This document shows, in pieces, positions 20,688-32,221 of a stretch of DNA of 64,000 bases. The stretch is from Alentia gelatinosa. Lineage: Eukaryota > Annelida > Polychaeta > Phyllodocida > Polynoidae. The notes under the pieces were generated by a model. That model was not told the DNA's origin. It searched no databases and worked only from the letters and a program-made list of their open reading frames with translations. The position numbers and the translations under genes were made by a program. Each line of letters starts with the position of its first letter. Position 1 is the first letter of the stretch. The DNA lies in the NCBI GenBank assembly GCA_950022655.1, contig OX465592.1, forward strand, positions 4,733,544 through 4,797,543, read 5' to 3'.

Positions 20688-21680
20688 CAACTGACTGCCC
20701 ATTGAACTCCCAATGATTGGCCTCTGACTGCCCACTGACTGCCCACTGACTGCCCACTGACTGCTCACTGACAACTCACTGACTGCCCACTGACTGCCCA
20801 TTTACCTCCTAATGATTGGCTTCTGACTGCCCTCTGACTGCCCAAAGAATACCCACTAATTGTCCACTAGCTGCCCACGGACCACCACTGACTTCCCACT
20901 GGCTGCCCACTGACTTCCCACTGACTGCCCATTGACTGCCCACTGACCTCCCAATGACTGACCATTGACTGCCCACTGACTGTCCACTAGCTGCCCACTG
21001 ACTGTACACTGACTGCCCACTGACTGCCCACTGACTGCCCACTGGCTGCCCATTGACTGCCCACTAACTGCCCACTGACTGCCCACTGACTGCCCTCTGA
21101 CTGCCCACTGACTGCCCACTAACTGCCTACTGACTGCCCACTAACTGCCCACTGACTGCCCACTGACTGCCCACTGGCTGGCCACTGACTGCCCACTGAC
21201 TGCCCAATGACTGCCCAATGACTGCCCACTGACTGCCCTCTGACTGCCCACTGACTGCCCACTGACTGCCCACTGACTGCCCACTGCCTTCCCACTGACT
21301 GCCCACTGACTGTACACTGACTGCCCACTGACTGCCCACTGACTGCCCACTGACTGCCCACTAACTGCCTACTGACTGCCCACTAACTGCCCACTGACTG
21401 CCCACTGACTGCCCACTGACTGCCCACTGGCTGGCCACTGACTGCCCACTGACTGCCCAATGACTGCCCACTGACTGCCCACTGACTGCCCTCTGACTGC
21501 CCACTGACTGCCCACTGACTGCCCACTGACTGCCCACTGCATTCCCACTGACTGCCCACTGACTGTACACTGACTGCCCACTGACTGCCCACTGACTGCC
21601 CACTGACTGCCCACTGACTGCCCAATGACTGCCCACTGACTGCCCAATGACTGCCCAATGACTGCCCAATGACTGACCAC
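20688..21680. repeat. 11-bp minisatellite (CCCACTGACTG)n with higher-order structure
   Basis: About 90 units. The variant run CTAACTGCCTACTGACTGCC occurs near 21119 and again near 21361, 242 bp (22 units) apart, with the following variant order (GGCTGGCC, CTCTGACTG, GTACACTG) also repeated. The period of 11 leaves all minus frames open (GSQWAVSGQSV). Not coding. Confidence 0.96.
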
Positions 21681-22135
21681 ACACCATACACCACCACCCG
21701 CCCCTACCACCACCACACCTCCACTTCTCAACACACACCAGTGGCGGGTGTATCGTATGTGAAGTGTTGGTTGGGTGGGCGGGCGGTGATAGAGGTGTGT
21801 ATGGTGGTGTATGCCGTGGACCGGTGGACGATGGTAGAGGCGTGTGGTAGTGTGGGTGGGTGGTTGAAGTGCATGGTGGTGTATGGTGTGTGGTGGATGG
21901 GCGGTGGGCGGGCGGTGGTAGAGATGTGTAGCGGTGAGTGGTGGGTGAGTGGTAGAAGTGTATGGTGGTGTATTGCGTGTGGAGTGATGGGTAGGTGGTA
22001 GCGCTTGGATGGGTGGGTGGAGGTGATAGAAGTGTTTGGTGGTGTGTGGTGTGCGGAGTGGAGGGTGGGTGGGCAGTAGTAGAGGTGTATGTGATGGGCG
22101 TGTCGGCAGTGGTAGAGGTGTGTGGTAGAGATTAG
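21681..22135. repeat. Degenerate GT/GGTGG-rich tract
   Basis: Irregular repeats of GTATGGTGGTGTATG, GGGTGGGTGG and GGTAGAGGTGTGT, with a period of about 55-65 bp in places. The minus-strand frames (HTTPPYTTTHPP-like, up to 341 codons) combine this tract with the 11-bp array and are artefacts. Confidence 0.8.
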
Positions 22136-22486
22136 GCAGAGGTGACCGCGAGGCGGCACCTGTTGATGGTGGCGCACCTGTCCTACACCTGAGTGTCTCT
22201 GTGTACGGCCGACTGTTGCTGACACAGAGAGACCTACAATAGCGGTATGAGAGGCTGGTAAATAATTTACACCTCTCAGTGTACCGTGAACATGCACCCA
22301 CCTCCCTCAAACACAGCTGCTCCACCAAGCTGGTGCTAGCCCTGGCCGATGGCATTGTGGTCATCGCCAATTGTTGTTGGCCCATTTCGCGCATCGGCGG
22401 TTATAATTTGCTCGGTGGAAGAGCTCACGTCTTCAAGGCTGGTTGCAATGAAACCCTGTTGCCGGACAAGTGTTGACGGACACCTC
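22136..22486. other. Non-repetitive island between two arrays
   Basis: A + frame at 22279-22476 (65 codons; KLVLALADGIVVIANCCWPI then GYNLLGGRAH) has coding-like composition but no recognised family, donor or poly(A) signal. Possible exon or old element; not called as a gene. Confidence 0.35.
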
Positions 22487-24318
22487 TCTGACAGATGACG
22501 GCCTCTCTGACAGGTGACGATCTCTCTGACAGATGACGACCTCTCTGATATATGACGACCTCTCTGATAGGTGACGACCTCTCTGACAGGTGATGACCTC
22601 TCTGACAGGTGACGACCTCTCTGATATATGACGATCTCTCTGACAGATGACGACCTCTCTGACAGATGACGACCTCTCTGACAGGTGACGACCTCTCTGA
22701 CAGGTGACGACCTCTCTGACAGGTGACACCTCTCTGACAGGTGACGACCTCTCTGACAGGTGACGACCTCTCTGACAGGTGACGACCTCTCTGACAGGTG
22801 ACTGAGACCTCTCTGACAGGTGACACCTCTCTGACAGGTGACGACCTCTCTGACAGGTGACGACCTCTCTGACAGGTGACTGAGACCTCTCTGACAGGTG
22901 ACACCTCTCTGACAGGTGACGACCTCTCTGACAGGTGACGACCTCTCTGACAGGTGACTGACACCTCTCTGACAGGTGACGACCTCTCTGACAGGTGACG
23001 ACCTCTCTGACAGGTGACTACCTCTCTGACAGGTGACACCTCTCTGACAGGTGACGACCTCTCTGACAGGTGACGACCTCTCTGACAGGTGACTGACACC
23101 TCTCTGACAGGTGACGACCTCTCTGACAGGTGACACCTCTCTGACAGGTGACACCTCTCTGACAGGTGACGACCTCTCTGACAGGTGACGACCTCTCTGA
23201 CAGGTGACGATCTCTCTGACAGATGACGACCTCTCTGACAGATGACGACCTCTCTGACAGGTGACGACCTCTCTGACAGGTGACGACCTCTCTGACAGGT
23301 GACACCTCTCTGACAGGTGACGACCTCTCTGACAGGTGACACCTCTCTGACAGGTGACGACCTCTCTGACAGGTGACGACCTCTCTGACAGGTGACTGAC
23401 ACCTCTCTGACAGGTGACGACCTCTCTGACAGGTGACACCTCTCTGACAGGTGACACCTCTCTGACAGGTGACGACCTCTCTGACAGGTGACGACCTCTC
23501 TGACAGGTGACACCTCTCTGACAGGTGACGACCTCTCTGACAGGTGACGACCTCTCTGACAGATGACGGCCTCTCTGACAGGTGACGACCTCTCTGACAG
23601 GTGACACCTCTCTGACAGATGACGACCTCTCTGACAGGTGACGACCTCTCTGACAGGTGACGACTTCTCTGACAGGTGACGACCTCTCTGACAGATGACG
23701 GCCTCTCTGACAGATGACGACCTCTCTGACAGGTGACGACCTCTCTGACAGGTGACACCTCTCTGACAGGTGACGGCCTCTCTGATAGATGACTGACACC
23801 TATGACAGATGACTGACACCTATGACAGATGACTGACACCTCTGACAGATGACTGACACCTCTGACAGGTGACGACCTCTCTGACAGGTGACTGAGACCT
23901 CTCTGACAGGTGACTGAGACCTCTCTGACAGGTGACTGAGACCTCTCTGACAGGTGACTGAGACCTCTCTGACAGGTGGAGACCTCTCTGACAGGTGACG
24001 ACCTCTCTGACAGGTGACGACCTCTCTGACAGGTGACACCTCTCTGACAGGTGACGACCTCTCTGACAGGTGACACCTCTCTGACAGGTGACGACCTCTC
24101 TGACAGGTGACACCTCTCTGACAGGTGACGACCTCTCTGACGGGTGACGACCTCTCTGACAGGTGACGACCTCTCTGACAGGTGACGATCTCTCTGACAG
24201 ATGACGACCTCTCTGACAGGTGACGACCTCTTTGACAGGTGACTGAGACCTCTCTGACAGGTGACGACCTCTCTGACAGGTGACGACCTCTCTGATATAT
24301 GACGACCTCTGATAGGTG
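22487..24318. repeat. 19-bp minisatellite (GACCTCTCTGACAGGTGAC)n, ~95 copies
   Basis: The longest array in the window. 19-bp units mix with 16-bp (ACACCTCTCTGACAGG) and TGAC-extended forms; the order of forms repeats about every 303 bp (the GACTGACACC variant at 23091 and 23394). Each unit has CAGGTG. Periods of 16 and 19 leave minus frames of up to 489 codons (REVVTCQRGRHLSERSSPV). Not coding. Confidence 0.97.
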
Positions 24319-24334
24319 ACGTCAACGCGACTGC

Positions 24335-24662
24335 AGATGTCACAGTTTCATCAAATCCCACAGAGTAGCAATAAAGAAGAAACCAACAAGTTTTGGTCAT
24401 TCTCCATGAGTTTGATGTGAAGTGATATGAACGAGGTGACAGCCAAGTGAATATCATGCAGCATTCAAACGAGTTGGAGAACAGCAACTTTGACCAAGAT
24501 GAGTTGCTTTCTGTATTTACCTCACCCCTGTAGACAGTGACAAAATGAACGATACACAGGATATAGACTGTGGAGAACGGGCTGCTATACTCCTAAAGGC
24601 ATGGAGAACGAGTTCCCAATGTTAAGCCTATGGAGGAAAATTACCAGGGGTGAGATAAATAT
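24335..24662. mobile_element. Foldback element of the TTTATCTCACCCC clan (-)
   Basis: A hairpin (AAACCAACAAGTTTTGGTCA, CTCCATGAGTTTGATGTG ... ATTCAAACGAGTTGGAG) joins a TTTACCTCACCCCTGTAG .. ACCAGGGGTGAGATAAATA module with TCCCAATGTTAAGCCTATGG. The same arrangement occurs at 48470-48750 and, inverted, at 42536-42835. Confidence 0.87.
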
Positions 24663-25160
24663 CTGTTCTCTGGCTGAGACAATCTGCTACAATGTAAAAT
24701 TTACAGATCTACAGGGGCGGGGAAAAACATAAGCTCACATGTGAGGATTGATGAAGAAATATCTACCACGTCTACGTGTACCGCATTCTGTAGAGAGCAT
24801 CTAATGGCGTGTGTCGTGTCTTATATAAGGCACAGGTGAAGTATGTTCACTGTGCATCAGGTGGTGTGCCAGTCGTATGAAATCATCTAATTGTATCAAC
24901 TGTCTCTATCATTATTTTTTGCAGGTTTTTTTGTCGTTGATTCGAGACCCCACCGGCTGGCAGAATAAGTTATTTAGATAATGAAGTGCATTCAGTCTAA
25001 GGCCGCTGTCTCGACGGTCCAGGACATACCAGTGAATACCATACAGATGATATAATGTAGTGATACAGATGGTATGTAGTGAATATAATATTTCAAGATA
25101 CAACATTCACTGCGATATTAAATAAATGTAATCAACTACTTTCGGATAAAATAGAAATTT
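24663..25160. other. Unannotated stretch
   Basis: Contains TATATAAGGCACAGGTG at about 24820, a weak TATA-like site, with no supported transcript. No gene recognised. Confidence 0.4.
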
Positions 25161-25164
25161 CTTC

Positions 25165-25645
25165 ATCCCTCCATCCCTCCCTCCCCTCCCTCCCTTCCCT
25201 CCTTTCCCTCCCTACCTGCCTCCCTCCCTCCCTTCCCTCCCTCCCTGCTCCCTCCCTCCCTACCTGCCTCCCTCCCTCCCTCCCTCCCTGCCTCCCTCCC
25301 TCCCTCCCTTCCCTCCCTCCCTCCCTTCCCTCCCTCCCCGCTCCCTCCGTCCCTCCGTCCCTCCCTCCCCTCCCTCCGTCCCTCCGTCCCTCCGTCCCTC
25401 CGTCCCTCTGTCCCTCCATCCCTCCGTCCCTTCCCTCCCTACCTGCCTCCGTCCCTCCGTCCCTCCGTCCCTCCCTCCCCTCCCTCCGTCCCTCCGTCCC
25501 TCCCTCCCCTCCCTACCTGCCTCCGTCCCTCCGTCCCTCCCTCCCTCCGTCCCCTCCCTACCTGCCTACCTCCCTCCCTCCCTCCGTCCCCTCCCTACCT
25601 GCCTCCGTCCCTCCCTCCCTTCCCTCCCTACCTGCCTCCCTCGCC
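25165..25645. repeat. (TCCC)n polypyrimidine array with CCGTCCCT and TACCTGCC variants
   Basis: Almost pure C/T for about 480 bp, with higher-order blocks spaced by CTACCTGCCTCC. The minus strand is G-rich and purine-only. The 222-codon PSLPPSLP frame is an artefact. Confidence 0.97.
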
Positions 25646-25747
25646 ACATTCCTGCAAAGTATCAGTTTCTGCCATTACACCGATGTTAAACGTGTGCCAG
25701 ACACGTGTCTATCACCAGTCAGACCTACTGAGAGCCGCTGTGGATAG

Positions 25748-25952
25748 CGGTTGCACCACTGGTTGCACCACTGGTTGCTCCACTGGTTGCACCACTGGTT
25801 GCACCACTTGTTGCACCACTGGTTGCACCACTGGTTGCACCACCACTGGTTGCACCACTGGTTGCACCACCACTGGTTGCACCACTGGTTGCACCAATGG
25901 TTGCACCACTGGTTGCACCAATGGTTGCACCACTGGTTGCACCAATGGCTAA
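25748..25952. repeat. 12/15-bp repeat (TTGCACCACTGG)n
   Basis: About 16 units of GGTTGCACCACT, some with an extra CAC. Both periods are multiples of 3, so three frames stay open (GCTTGCTT, HHWLHHWL, VVQPVVQP). No start or stop context suggests a gene. Confidence 0.95.
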
Positions 25953-26072
25953 CAATAGCTTATCTGTCTGTAGAGGCTGATTTCGAGGAGAGCTGAGGAA
26001 AACCCACATATATGAGTTTTTTTTAAATTATTTTTTGATACATATGATTTTGAATCATATATATGATTTGAA

Positions 26073-26165
26073 TTATGAATTTAACTTGCAACTGGCAGCG
26101 ACGATTTGAACTCGTCACTGTAAAAATACCATTGCTGAGATATACACTGGGCGGTGCATAGAGAA
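26073..26165 (-). mobile_element. tRNA-derived SINE-like head
   Basis: On the minus strand TATATCTCAGCAATGGTA resembles an A box (TRGCNNAGYNGG), and GACGAGTTCAAATCGTC about 25 nt on resembles a B box inside a T-arm-like stem. No intact cloverleaf can be drawn, so this is a SINE or tRNA relic. Confidence 0.4.
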
Positions 26166-26849
26166 TCAGGCCGCAGTGATAAGAAATCTGACATGCCACT
26201 GAGTGGCCAGCTCTGAGAGATAACGTCTGCATGCCGAGAAAGATCCTGGTATCTCAGTCACTTAGACGTGAATTGTCTCAATTTGACGAGGACATTTCTC
26301 GTGACGTGCGACGTAACTAACTAATACGTCAGAGCTCTATCACTGTTGTGACTACCGAAGAACCCTGCGATATACATGTATTACACTTTGCCATACCTAA
26401 ATAACTAGGAATAAACGACATGTTCACCATTGATGAATAAACGTTGAATTATTGAAAAAAAAGAATTAACAAAATCAAAGGATTGGGTTTTATCCAATCT
26501 GTGGGTCATCTTCTGTAACCCACTTGGCACCCAGCAACCGTGGACGAACTTTTTTGGGGGAGGATTTGGGTATCTTGCTAAATCTTGCTAGGTTTTGAAT
26601 AATTGTGTGCATATATATTTGCCGTAATGCATCTTGAGGTGTCGCAGTGGTGGAGCACCAAAGTATACACATGATATTGTGAAAAAGTACACATATCACC
26701 AAGCGCGACGTATCGCGACAAAGGAGGTACGACATATCACGACAAGATATACTATGACAAATCCATCGTGTTGGTGGAACCAGCCCTTAACTGTACAACA
26801 GAAAAGTAAACGAGTATAAATACAGAGAGCCAGATGTCTGGTCCACTCC
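26166..26849. other. Unannotated stretch
   Basis: CTTCTGTAACCCACTTGGCA (26511-26530) resembles TTTTCTGTAACCCCCTTGCA at 52805 and may mark an unclassified repeat. No gene recognised. Confidence 0.4.
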
Positions 26850-27170
26850 TTTATCTCACCCCTGGTACAAGTTTAGCCGTAGGAATAACATTAGAAAAAT
26901 ATACTCAACGCTCACCCTGGTAAAGTTACAATACTACGCCACGGCCGTGACGTAGTGAGTTTGCTAAATATATACTGATTATTCTGAAGTTGTGATGATA
27001 TTTAATGTCATAGAAAGGGGTAAGATAAATCAAGAATCGCACTTGAATCGTAAAATAGACAATACTCCACTCGTTTGGTTGTGCCATAATCGTCACTCGG
27101 CTTCCCCTCGATGACAATTGCGACCCATCCAAACTCGTGGAGTATTGTATATTTATACGATTCTCGATGC
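26850..27170. mobile_element. Foldback element of the TTTATCTCACCCC clan
   Basis: TTTATCTCACCCCTGGTACA, TTTAGCCGTAGGAATAACAT and AAAGGGGTAAGATAAAT bound the first module. A hairpin at 27045-27165 (ACAATACTCCACTCGTTTGG / CCAAACTCGTGGAGTATTGT) with the loop CTCGGCTTCCCCTCG is the second. Closest to 2047-2480. Confidence 0.87.
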
Positions 27171-27480
27171 AGTTCTATATAAGTGTCTATCAAGGACAGT
27201 ACGGACTGTACGCCACACGTTCAATAAACTCATCAAACTCTGATAGCCACCGTAAGCCTTCTATTGATCGAGGATGGCCGTCCAATAATTTCCCGGTCAA
27301 AGGTCCAGCTAGTTTTCTCCTACATTGTGTGGGTGACTCTGAAGGTCGGACGTCCGTGCAGGGTTGTCGCTGTCTGAGGCTGTGACTGGAAGTGTCTCTG
27401 TGTGAAATATTGTCTGAACTGTCACGGGGAAAGTCGGCCAACGTCTTAAAACTTCAGATTTAGATTGCTTGCATGCCTGC
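27171..27480. other. Unannotated stretch
   Basis: An 82-83-codon frame exists on each strand (27137-27385 +, 27190-27441 -). Part of the + frame is the hairpin arm. No family or splice evidence. Confidence 0.35.
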
Positions 27481-29085
27481 TATCCAGTCAGTGTGGGGTT
27501 AGATTGTCTGTCTATCTGTCACAGAACATATGGGGTTAGTTTGCCTATCTGTACATCACAGAGCATGTGGGTTTAGTTTGCCCATGTGTCTGTCATAGAC
27601 CATGTGGGGTTAGATTGTCTGTCTGTCTCAGAGCATGTGGGTTTAGTTTGCCCATGTGTCTGTCTCAGAGCATTTGGGTTTAGTTGGCCTGTGTGTCTGT
27701 CTTAGAGCATGTGGGTTTAGTTTGCCCATGTGTCTGTCACAGACCATGTGGGGTTAGATTGTCTGTCTGTCTCAGAGCATGTGGGTTTAGTTTGCCCATG
27801 TGTCTGTCACAGACCATGTGGGGTTAGATTGTCTGTCTGTCTCAGAGCATGTGGGTTTAGTTTGCCTGTGTGTCTGTCTCAGAGCATGTGCGTTTAGATT
27901 GTCTCTGTCTCTCTCAGAAAATGTGAGTTTAGATTGCCCATCCATCTATCACAGGGAATGTGAGTTTAGATTGCCCGTCTATCTGTCACAGTGAATGTTG
28001 GTTAAGATTGCCGTCTTTCTGGTATAGACAATGTAGGTTTAAATTGCCTCTATGTCTATCACAGGTTTAGATTGCCATTCTGTCTCTTACAGAAAATGTG
28101 GATTTAGATTGCCCGTCTATTTGTCACAGTGAACGTTGGTTAAGATTGCCGTCTTTCTGGTATAGACAATGTAGGTTTAAATTGCCTCTATGTCTATCAC
28201 AGGTTTAGATTGCCATTCTGTCTCTTACAGAAAATGTGGATTTAGATTGCGCGTCTATCTGTCACAGTGAACGTTGGTTAAGATTGCCGTCTTTCTGATA
28301 TAGACAATGTAGGTTTAAATTCCCGCTATGTCTATCACAGGTTTAGATTGCCATTATGTCTGTTACAGAGAATGTGGGTTTAGATTGCCCATGCGTCTGT
28401 CTTAGGTTTAGATTGCCAATCTGTCTGTTACACAATGAGTGGGTTAAGATTGCCCTTCTATCTGTGACAGAGAATGTGGGTGGAACTATATCAATGATTC
28501 TGTCCTAAATTATCCAAATGATATTCCAAGAGAATGGCTGTTTAGATTGCCAATCTGTTTGTCACAGGTTTAGATCGCCCATGTGTCTGGCTCAAAGAAT
28601 GTGGGCTTTGATTGACTGCATGTCTGTTGCAACGAACATTGGTTTAGATTGCCCGTCTTTCTGGTATAGACAGTGTGGGTTTAGATCGCCCATGTGTCTG
28701 GCTCAAAGAATGTGGGCTTTGATTGACTGCATGTCTGTTGCAACGAACATTGGTTTAGATTGCCCGTCTTTCTGGTATAGACAGTGTGGGTTTAGATCGC
28801 CCATGTGTCTGTCTCAGGTTTAGATTACCGTCTGTCTGTCAAATTGAACATGGGTTTAGAATGTAGGTTTAGATTGCCCATCTGTCTGTCTCAGGTTTAG
28901 ATTACCGTCTGTCTGTCAAATTGAACAAGGGTTTAGAATGTAGGTTTAGATTGCCCATGGGTCTGTCTTGGGTTTAGATTCGTTGTCTGTCTATCTCAGG
29001 GAATCAGTGTTTAGATTGCCTCTATGTCTGTCACAGAGCATGTGTGTTTTGACTGCCTGTCTATCTGTCACAGACAGTGTGGGTG
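27481..29085. repeat. Diverged minisatellite (GGTTTAGATTGCC..TCTGTC)n, 1.6 kb
   Basis: Dozens of units of about 35-55 bp share GTTTAGATTGCCC, GTCTGTCTGTCACAGA and AATGTGGG. Larger duplications occur, for example a ~118-bp block at about 28575 repeated at about 28690, and a block at 28020-28140 repeated twice more. Unit length varies, so this is an old, reworked array. Confidence 0.9.
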
Positions 29086-29336
29086 GAAGGATAAATGAAT
29101 CTGGCCTAAATTATGAATTATCCAGATGACATTCCAAGAACACCGGCCTCAAACACTGGTCCCGTTTTAACGATGCCGAGCTCATGAAAGTCATCAATAA
29201 CAGAATAACGTAAAGCTGCACGGAAAATGAAAATCCTCGTTTGTTGTTGTGTTTCCATGACAACATCCCTCCTTGACTGCGGACGCTGTGTCGGTCGCGC
29301 CTCGTTCTGATCAATATCCGGGCACTCCCTCTGGGG

Positions 29337-29405
29337 AGTCACGTGGTGTGGAAACGGGCGGGCGAGTTGTTTATAAATAGCAGGACCGGGCAAGATGGCG
29401 GCGCC
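29337..29405 (+). promoter_or_regulatory. Candidate promoter: E-box, TATAAATA and YY1-like start motif
   Basis: CACGTG lies at 29341-29346, TATAAATA at 29372-29379, and CAAGATGGCGGC begins at about 29391, near where a start about 25-30 bp below the TATA box would fall. The following sequence is CpG-rich to about 29440. Confidence 0.45.
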
Positions 29406-29939
29406 CATGGAACGCTGCGTCCCCGCGCGGGTCTGTGACTCACAGACTCTGTGAATCTACACAAGTCTGCCAGATATAGACCAGTCTGCCAGATATAGAC
29501 CAGTCTGCCAGAGAATGACCAGTCTGCCAAAGAATGACCAGTCTGCTAGGAAACAGTATTGGCGTAACGGTGTGTGCAGCTCTCTAACAACACCTTGTAG
29601 AGTATCACACTCACATAGGCAGTTTACTAGAACTGTACCAGATAGAGTGCAGTTCTGAAGCTACATCTTGTGATGTGATATTCTCACAGAGGGAGACTAC
29701 TACAGAAGCAGTAACAGACAGAGTTAGGCTGGTTTATATCGTGAGGCAGACGTGACAGAGTTAGGCTGGTTTATATCGCGAGCCAGACGTGACAGAGTCA
29801 GGTTATCAAGGAGCAGACTGGTATTGAGGACAGAGACGACCGCGGACACAGAGAAGCGCAGATCTGAGCTGTACGAGACCACGCAGGAATGTGTCTCACA
29901 CCGCACTGACACATTGATCTGCGAGGAGCGTACACCAGA
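29400..29939 (+). other. Candidate first exon ending in a strong 5' splice site
   Basis: The region between the promoter-like motifs and ACACCAGA|GTAAGTAG at 29939/29940 lacks the compositional bias of the arrays. It contains a 63-codon frame (29752-29943; MTELGWFISRARRDRVRLSR ...) that runs to the donor. A 20-bp repeat (ACCAGTCTGCCAGATATAG, four copies, 29464-29545) and a 33-bp duplication (TTAGGCTGGTTTATATCG) lie inside. No downstream exon was found, so coding status is unproven. Confidence 0.3.
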
Positions 29940-29964
29940 GTAAGTAGAAACAGGTATTTATATA

Positions 29965-31015
29965 ACTAAAAACAGGTACACAGAGATATACCTGACGAAA
30001 TTAATACAGGTACAGGGAGATACCTGACTAAATACAGGTACAGAGAGATACCTAACGAAATTAATACAGGTACAGAGAGATATACCTGACTGAATACAGG
30101 TACATACAGATACATGACTAAATACAGGTCCGTAGAGATACCTGACTGAATACAGGTATGTAGAGTTACCTGACTGAATACAGGTACAGAGAGATACCTA
30201 ACGAAATTGATACAGATCCGTAGAGATACCTGACTGAATACAGGTATGTAGAGATACCTGACTGAATACAGGTACAGAGAGATACCTAACGAAATTAATA
30301 CAGGTCCGTAGAGATACCTGACTGAATACAGGTATGTAGAGATACCTGACTGAATACAGGTACAGAGAGATACCTGACTGAATACAGGTATGTAGAGATA
30401 CCTGACTGAATACAGGTACAGAGAAATACCTAACGAAATTAATACAGGTACATAGCGATGCCTGACTAAATACAGGTACATATAGAGGTGATATCTGACT
30501 GAACACAGATACCTGACTGAATACAGGTACATACAGAGGTGATATCTGACTGAACACAGGTACAGAGAGATACCTGACTGAATACAGGTACATAGAGATA
30601 CCTGACTGAATACAGGTCCGTAGAGGTGTATTATTATATACCTGTGGTAGTATATCCTACACATACGACACGCTCCTATCCATGTCATATTTATATCCGT
30701 ACGATACCTAGGTGACGTACGGATATGTATGTGGCGTACGGGGCATGTACGGCGGCGAAATCCAAAAACTTGTCCAGAAGCAATGTTAAAAATTGGATAT
30801 TTTAAGGTATATAATAATACGAAAACAGGTATGCTGTGTCCGGCATCGGTTCGTTTTATCGTCAATTTTACAGCGTATTTATCACGTACAGCCACAGTGA
30901 CCCTATTTCCGTATAATACCTGACTGAAAACAGGTACATTGATAGCTAAATACAGGGACATAGAGAGGTAATGATTAAGTAAATACAGGTACGTTCAGAT
31001 AATATCTAAATACAG
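29965..31015. repeat. Minisatellite (ATACCTGACTGAATACAGGT)n, split by an insertion
   Basis: Units of about 28-30 bp (ACCTGACTGAATACAGGTA, CAGAGAGAT) alternate with longer ACCTAACGAAATTAATACAGGT forms from 29965 to about 30630, and again at 30905-31015. ACCT..AGGT makes each unit partly palindromic. The minus frame of 331 codons (YLSVPVFSQVSLHTCIQSG) is an artefact. Confidence 0.93.
30632..30904. other. Insertion within the 28-bp array
   Basis: About 270 bp without array units. ATATCCGTACG and CGTACGGATAT form an inverted pair at its left side (30694-30727). No clear terminal repeats, so it may be an insertion or the original unique sequence. Confidence 0.45.
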
Positions 31016-31047
31016 TTATATGTGCATGTAATATCTAAATCCAGACC

Positions 31048-31049
<2 letters not shown>

Positions 31050-31124
<75 letters not shown>
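31050..31124. repeat. (TA)n microsatellite, ~37 units
   Basis: Uninterrupted TA dinucleotides. The IYIYIYI frames are artefacts. Confidence 0.99.
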
Positions 31125-31127
<3 letters not shown>

Positions 31128-32221
31128 GCCCCTGTATGCCCGCCGCCGCCCGCCCGCCCGACAGGAATTGGGGAAATCTGGAACTAAGTACACTAGTACC
31201 CCGCCTAACGGACACACCGCGTAAGCGGCCACCCCGCGTTACCGGACACCTTTGCTCGGAACGGACCCCTGTATTAGATGTTTATTTTAACCTCGCCATA
31301 GCCTGCGTGCTAAAAGCTTTCCCCGTTTTTCATTGTTAACTGGGTGAAAAAATTCAAAATGTCGGACCAAGAGGAGGACCAGGCGGCCATTTTTCAACAG
31401 AAGAAATGTTCTGGTTGTGGGTAGAAGCATTTACCGCCGTTTGGGCGTTATTGTAAGAACGTGAAATTTGGTGTGTGAGACCATCGTGTCACGCACACTC
31501 GTGTTGCTGGTAGTTTGTGCTCGGTACATGTGTAGCGTTTTCACACCTTGTCACAGCTGATAACACTCACCACTCGGGCGTGTCAGGAGGTGTCAAAGAA
31601 GCTGTGAAACACGCAGTGTCGATGTGAGTCTCTACACACGTACTTAAACCCCATCAGTGTGTCTGTACATGTGTATGGTAAACTGCGACACGATAACTTG
31701 GATTCACAGTGAGTGTAATTATTATATAGTATATGAGGAACAGGACTACACAGGTTTACACAGAAATACACGGATACACAGAGATACAGAGAAATATAGA
31801 TACACAGACAGTTAGATATACACAGACAGAAAAAGATTCACAGGCTCACACACACCGAGATGTACACTGTTAGATACATACAGATACACACACTAACATA
31901 ATGAGATATAGAGACAGGCAAAGACAAACAGATACATAGATACACACATGATACACATACATACCCACCCCCCTTCTCCACACACCAATCATGTTTACAA
32001 ATCACCAATACAGGACCAATACAACCCTGACCCTAAATGTCATGGCTCACTGCCCACTGCTTATACCTTCCCCCAAACCTGGCCTTGTAAATCCATTACA
32101 AAACATGCAATATACAGAGAGATTACCCTGTGTAAATACAGATATACAGAAACAAGTACACAGATATACATAGATATGGAACATGTATTGTACTAGTTAC
32201 CATATTTTCTTGTTGTAGTCA
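31125..32221. other. Mixed unannotated region
   Basis: 31200-31265 (TAACGGACAC, GCGTTACCGGACACC) recalls pogo/Tigger-like ends. From 31358 ATGTCGGACCAAGAGGAGG opens MSDQEEDQAAIFQQKKCSGC, then an in-frame TAG, after which the same frame continues KHLPPFGRYCKNVKFGV to a TGA: a broken or spliced small Cys-rich frame. 31745-31960 is rich in ATACACAGA-type repeats. Nothing here is firm. Confidence 0.35.

Noticed and set aside
21369..22394. 341-codon minus frame
   Set aside because: Joins a GT-rich tract and the 11-bp array. Composition is repeat-driven.
22279..22476. 65-codon + frame as a gene
   Set aside because: Coding-like composition but no start context, splice site, poly(A) signal or recognised family.
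22336..24487. 464-489-codon minus frames with TCQRGRHLSERSSPV repeats
   Set aside because: Translation of the 19/16-bp minisatellite. Frames stay open only because the unit lacks stops.
26073..26165. Functional tRNA on the minus strand
   Set aside because: Box-like motifs only; no cloverleaf. Kept as SINE-like.
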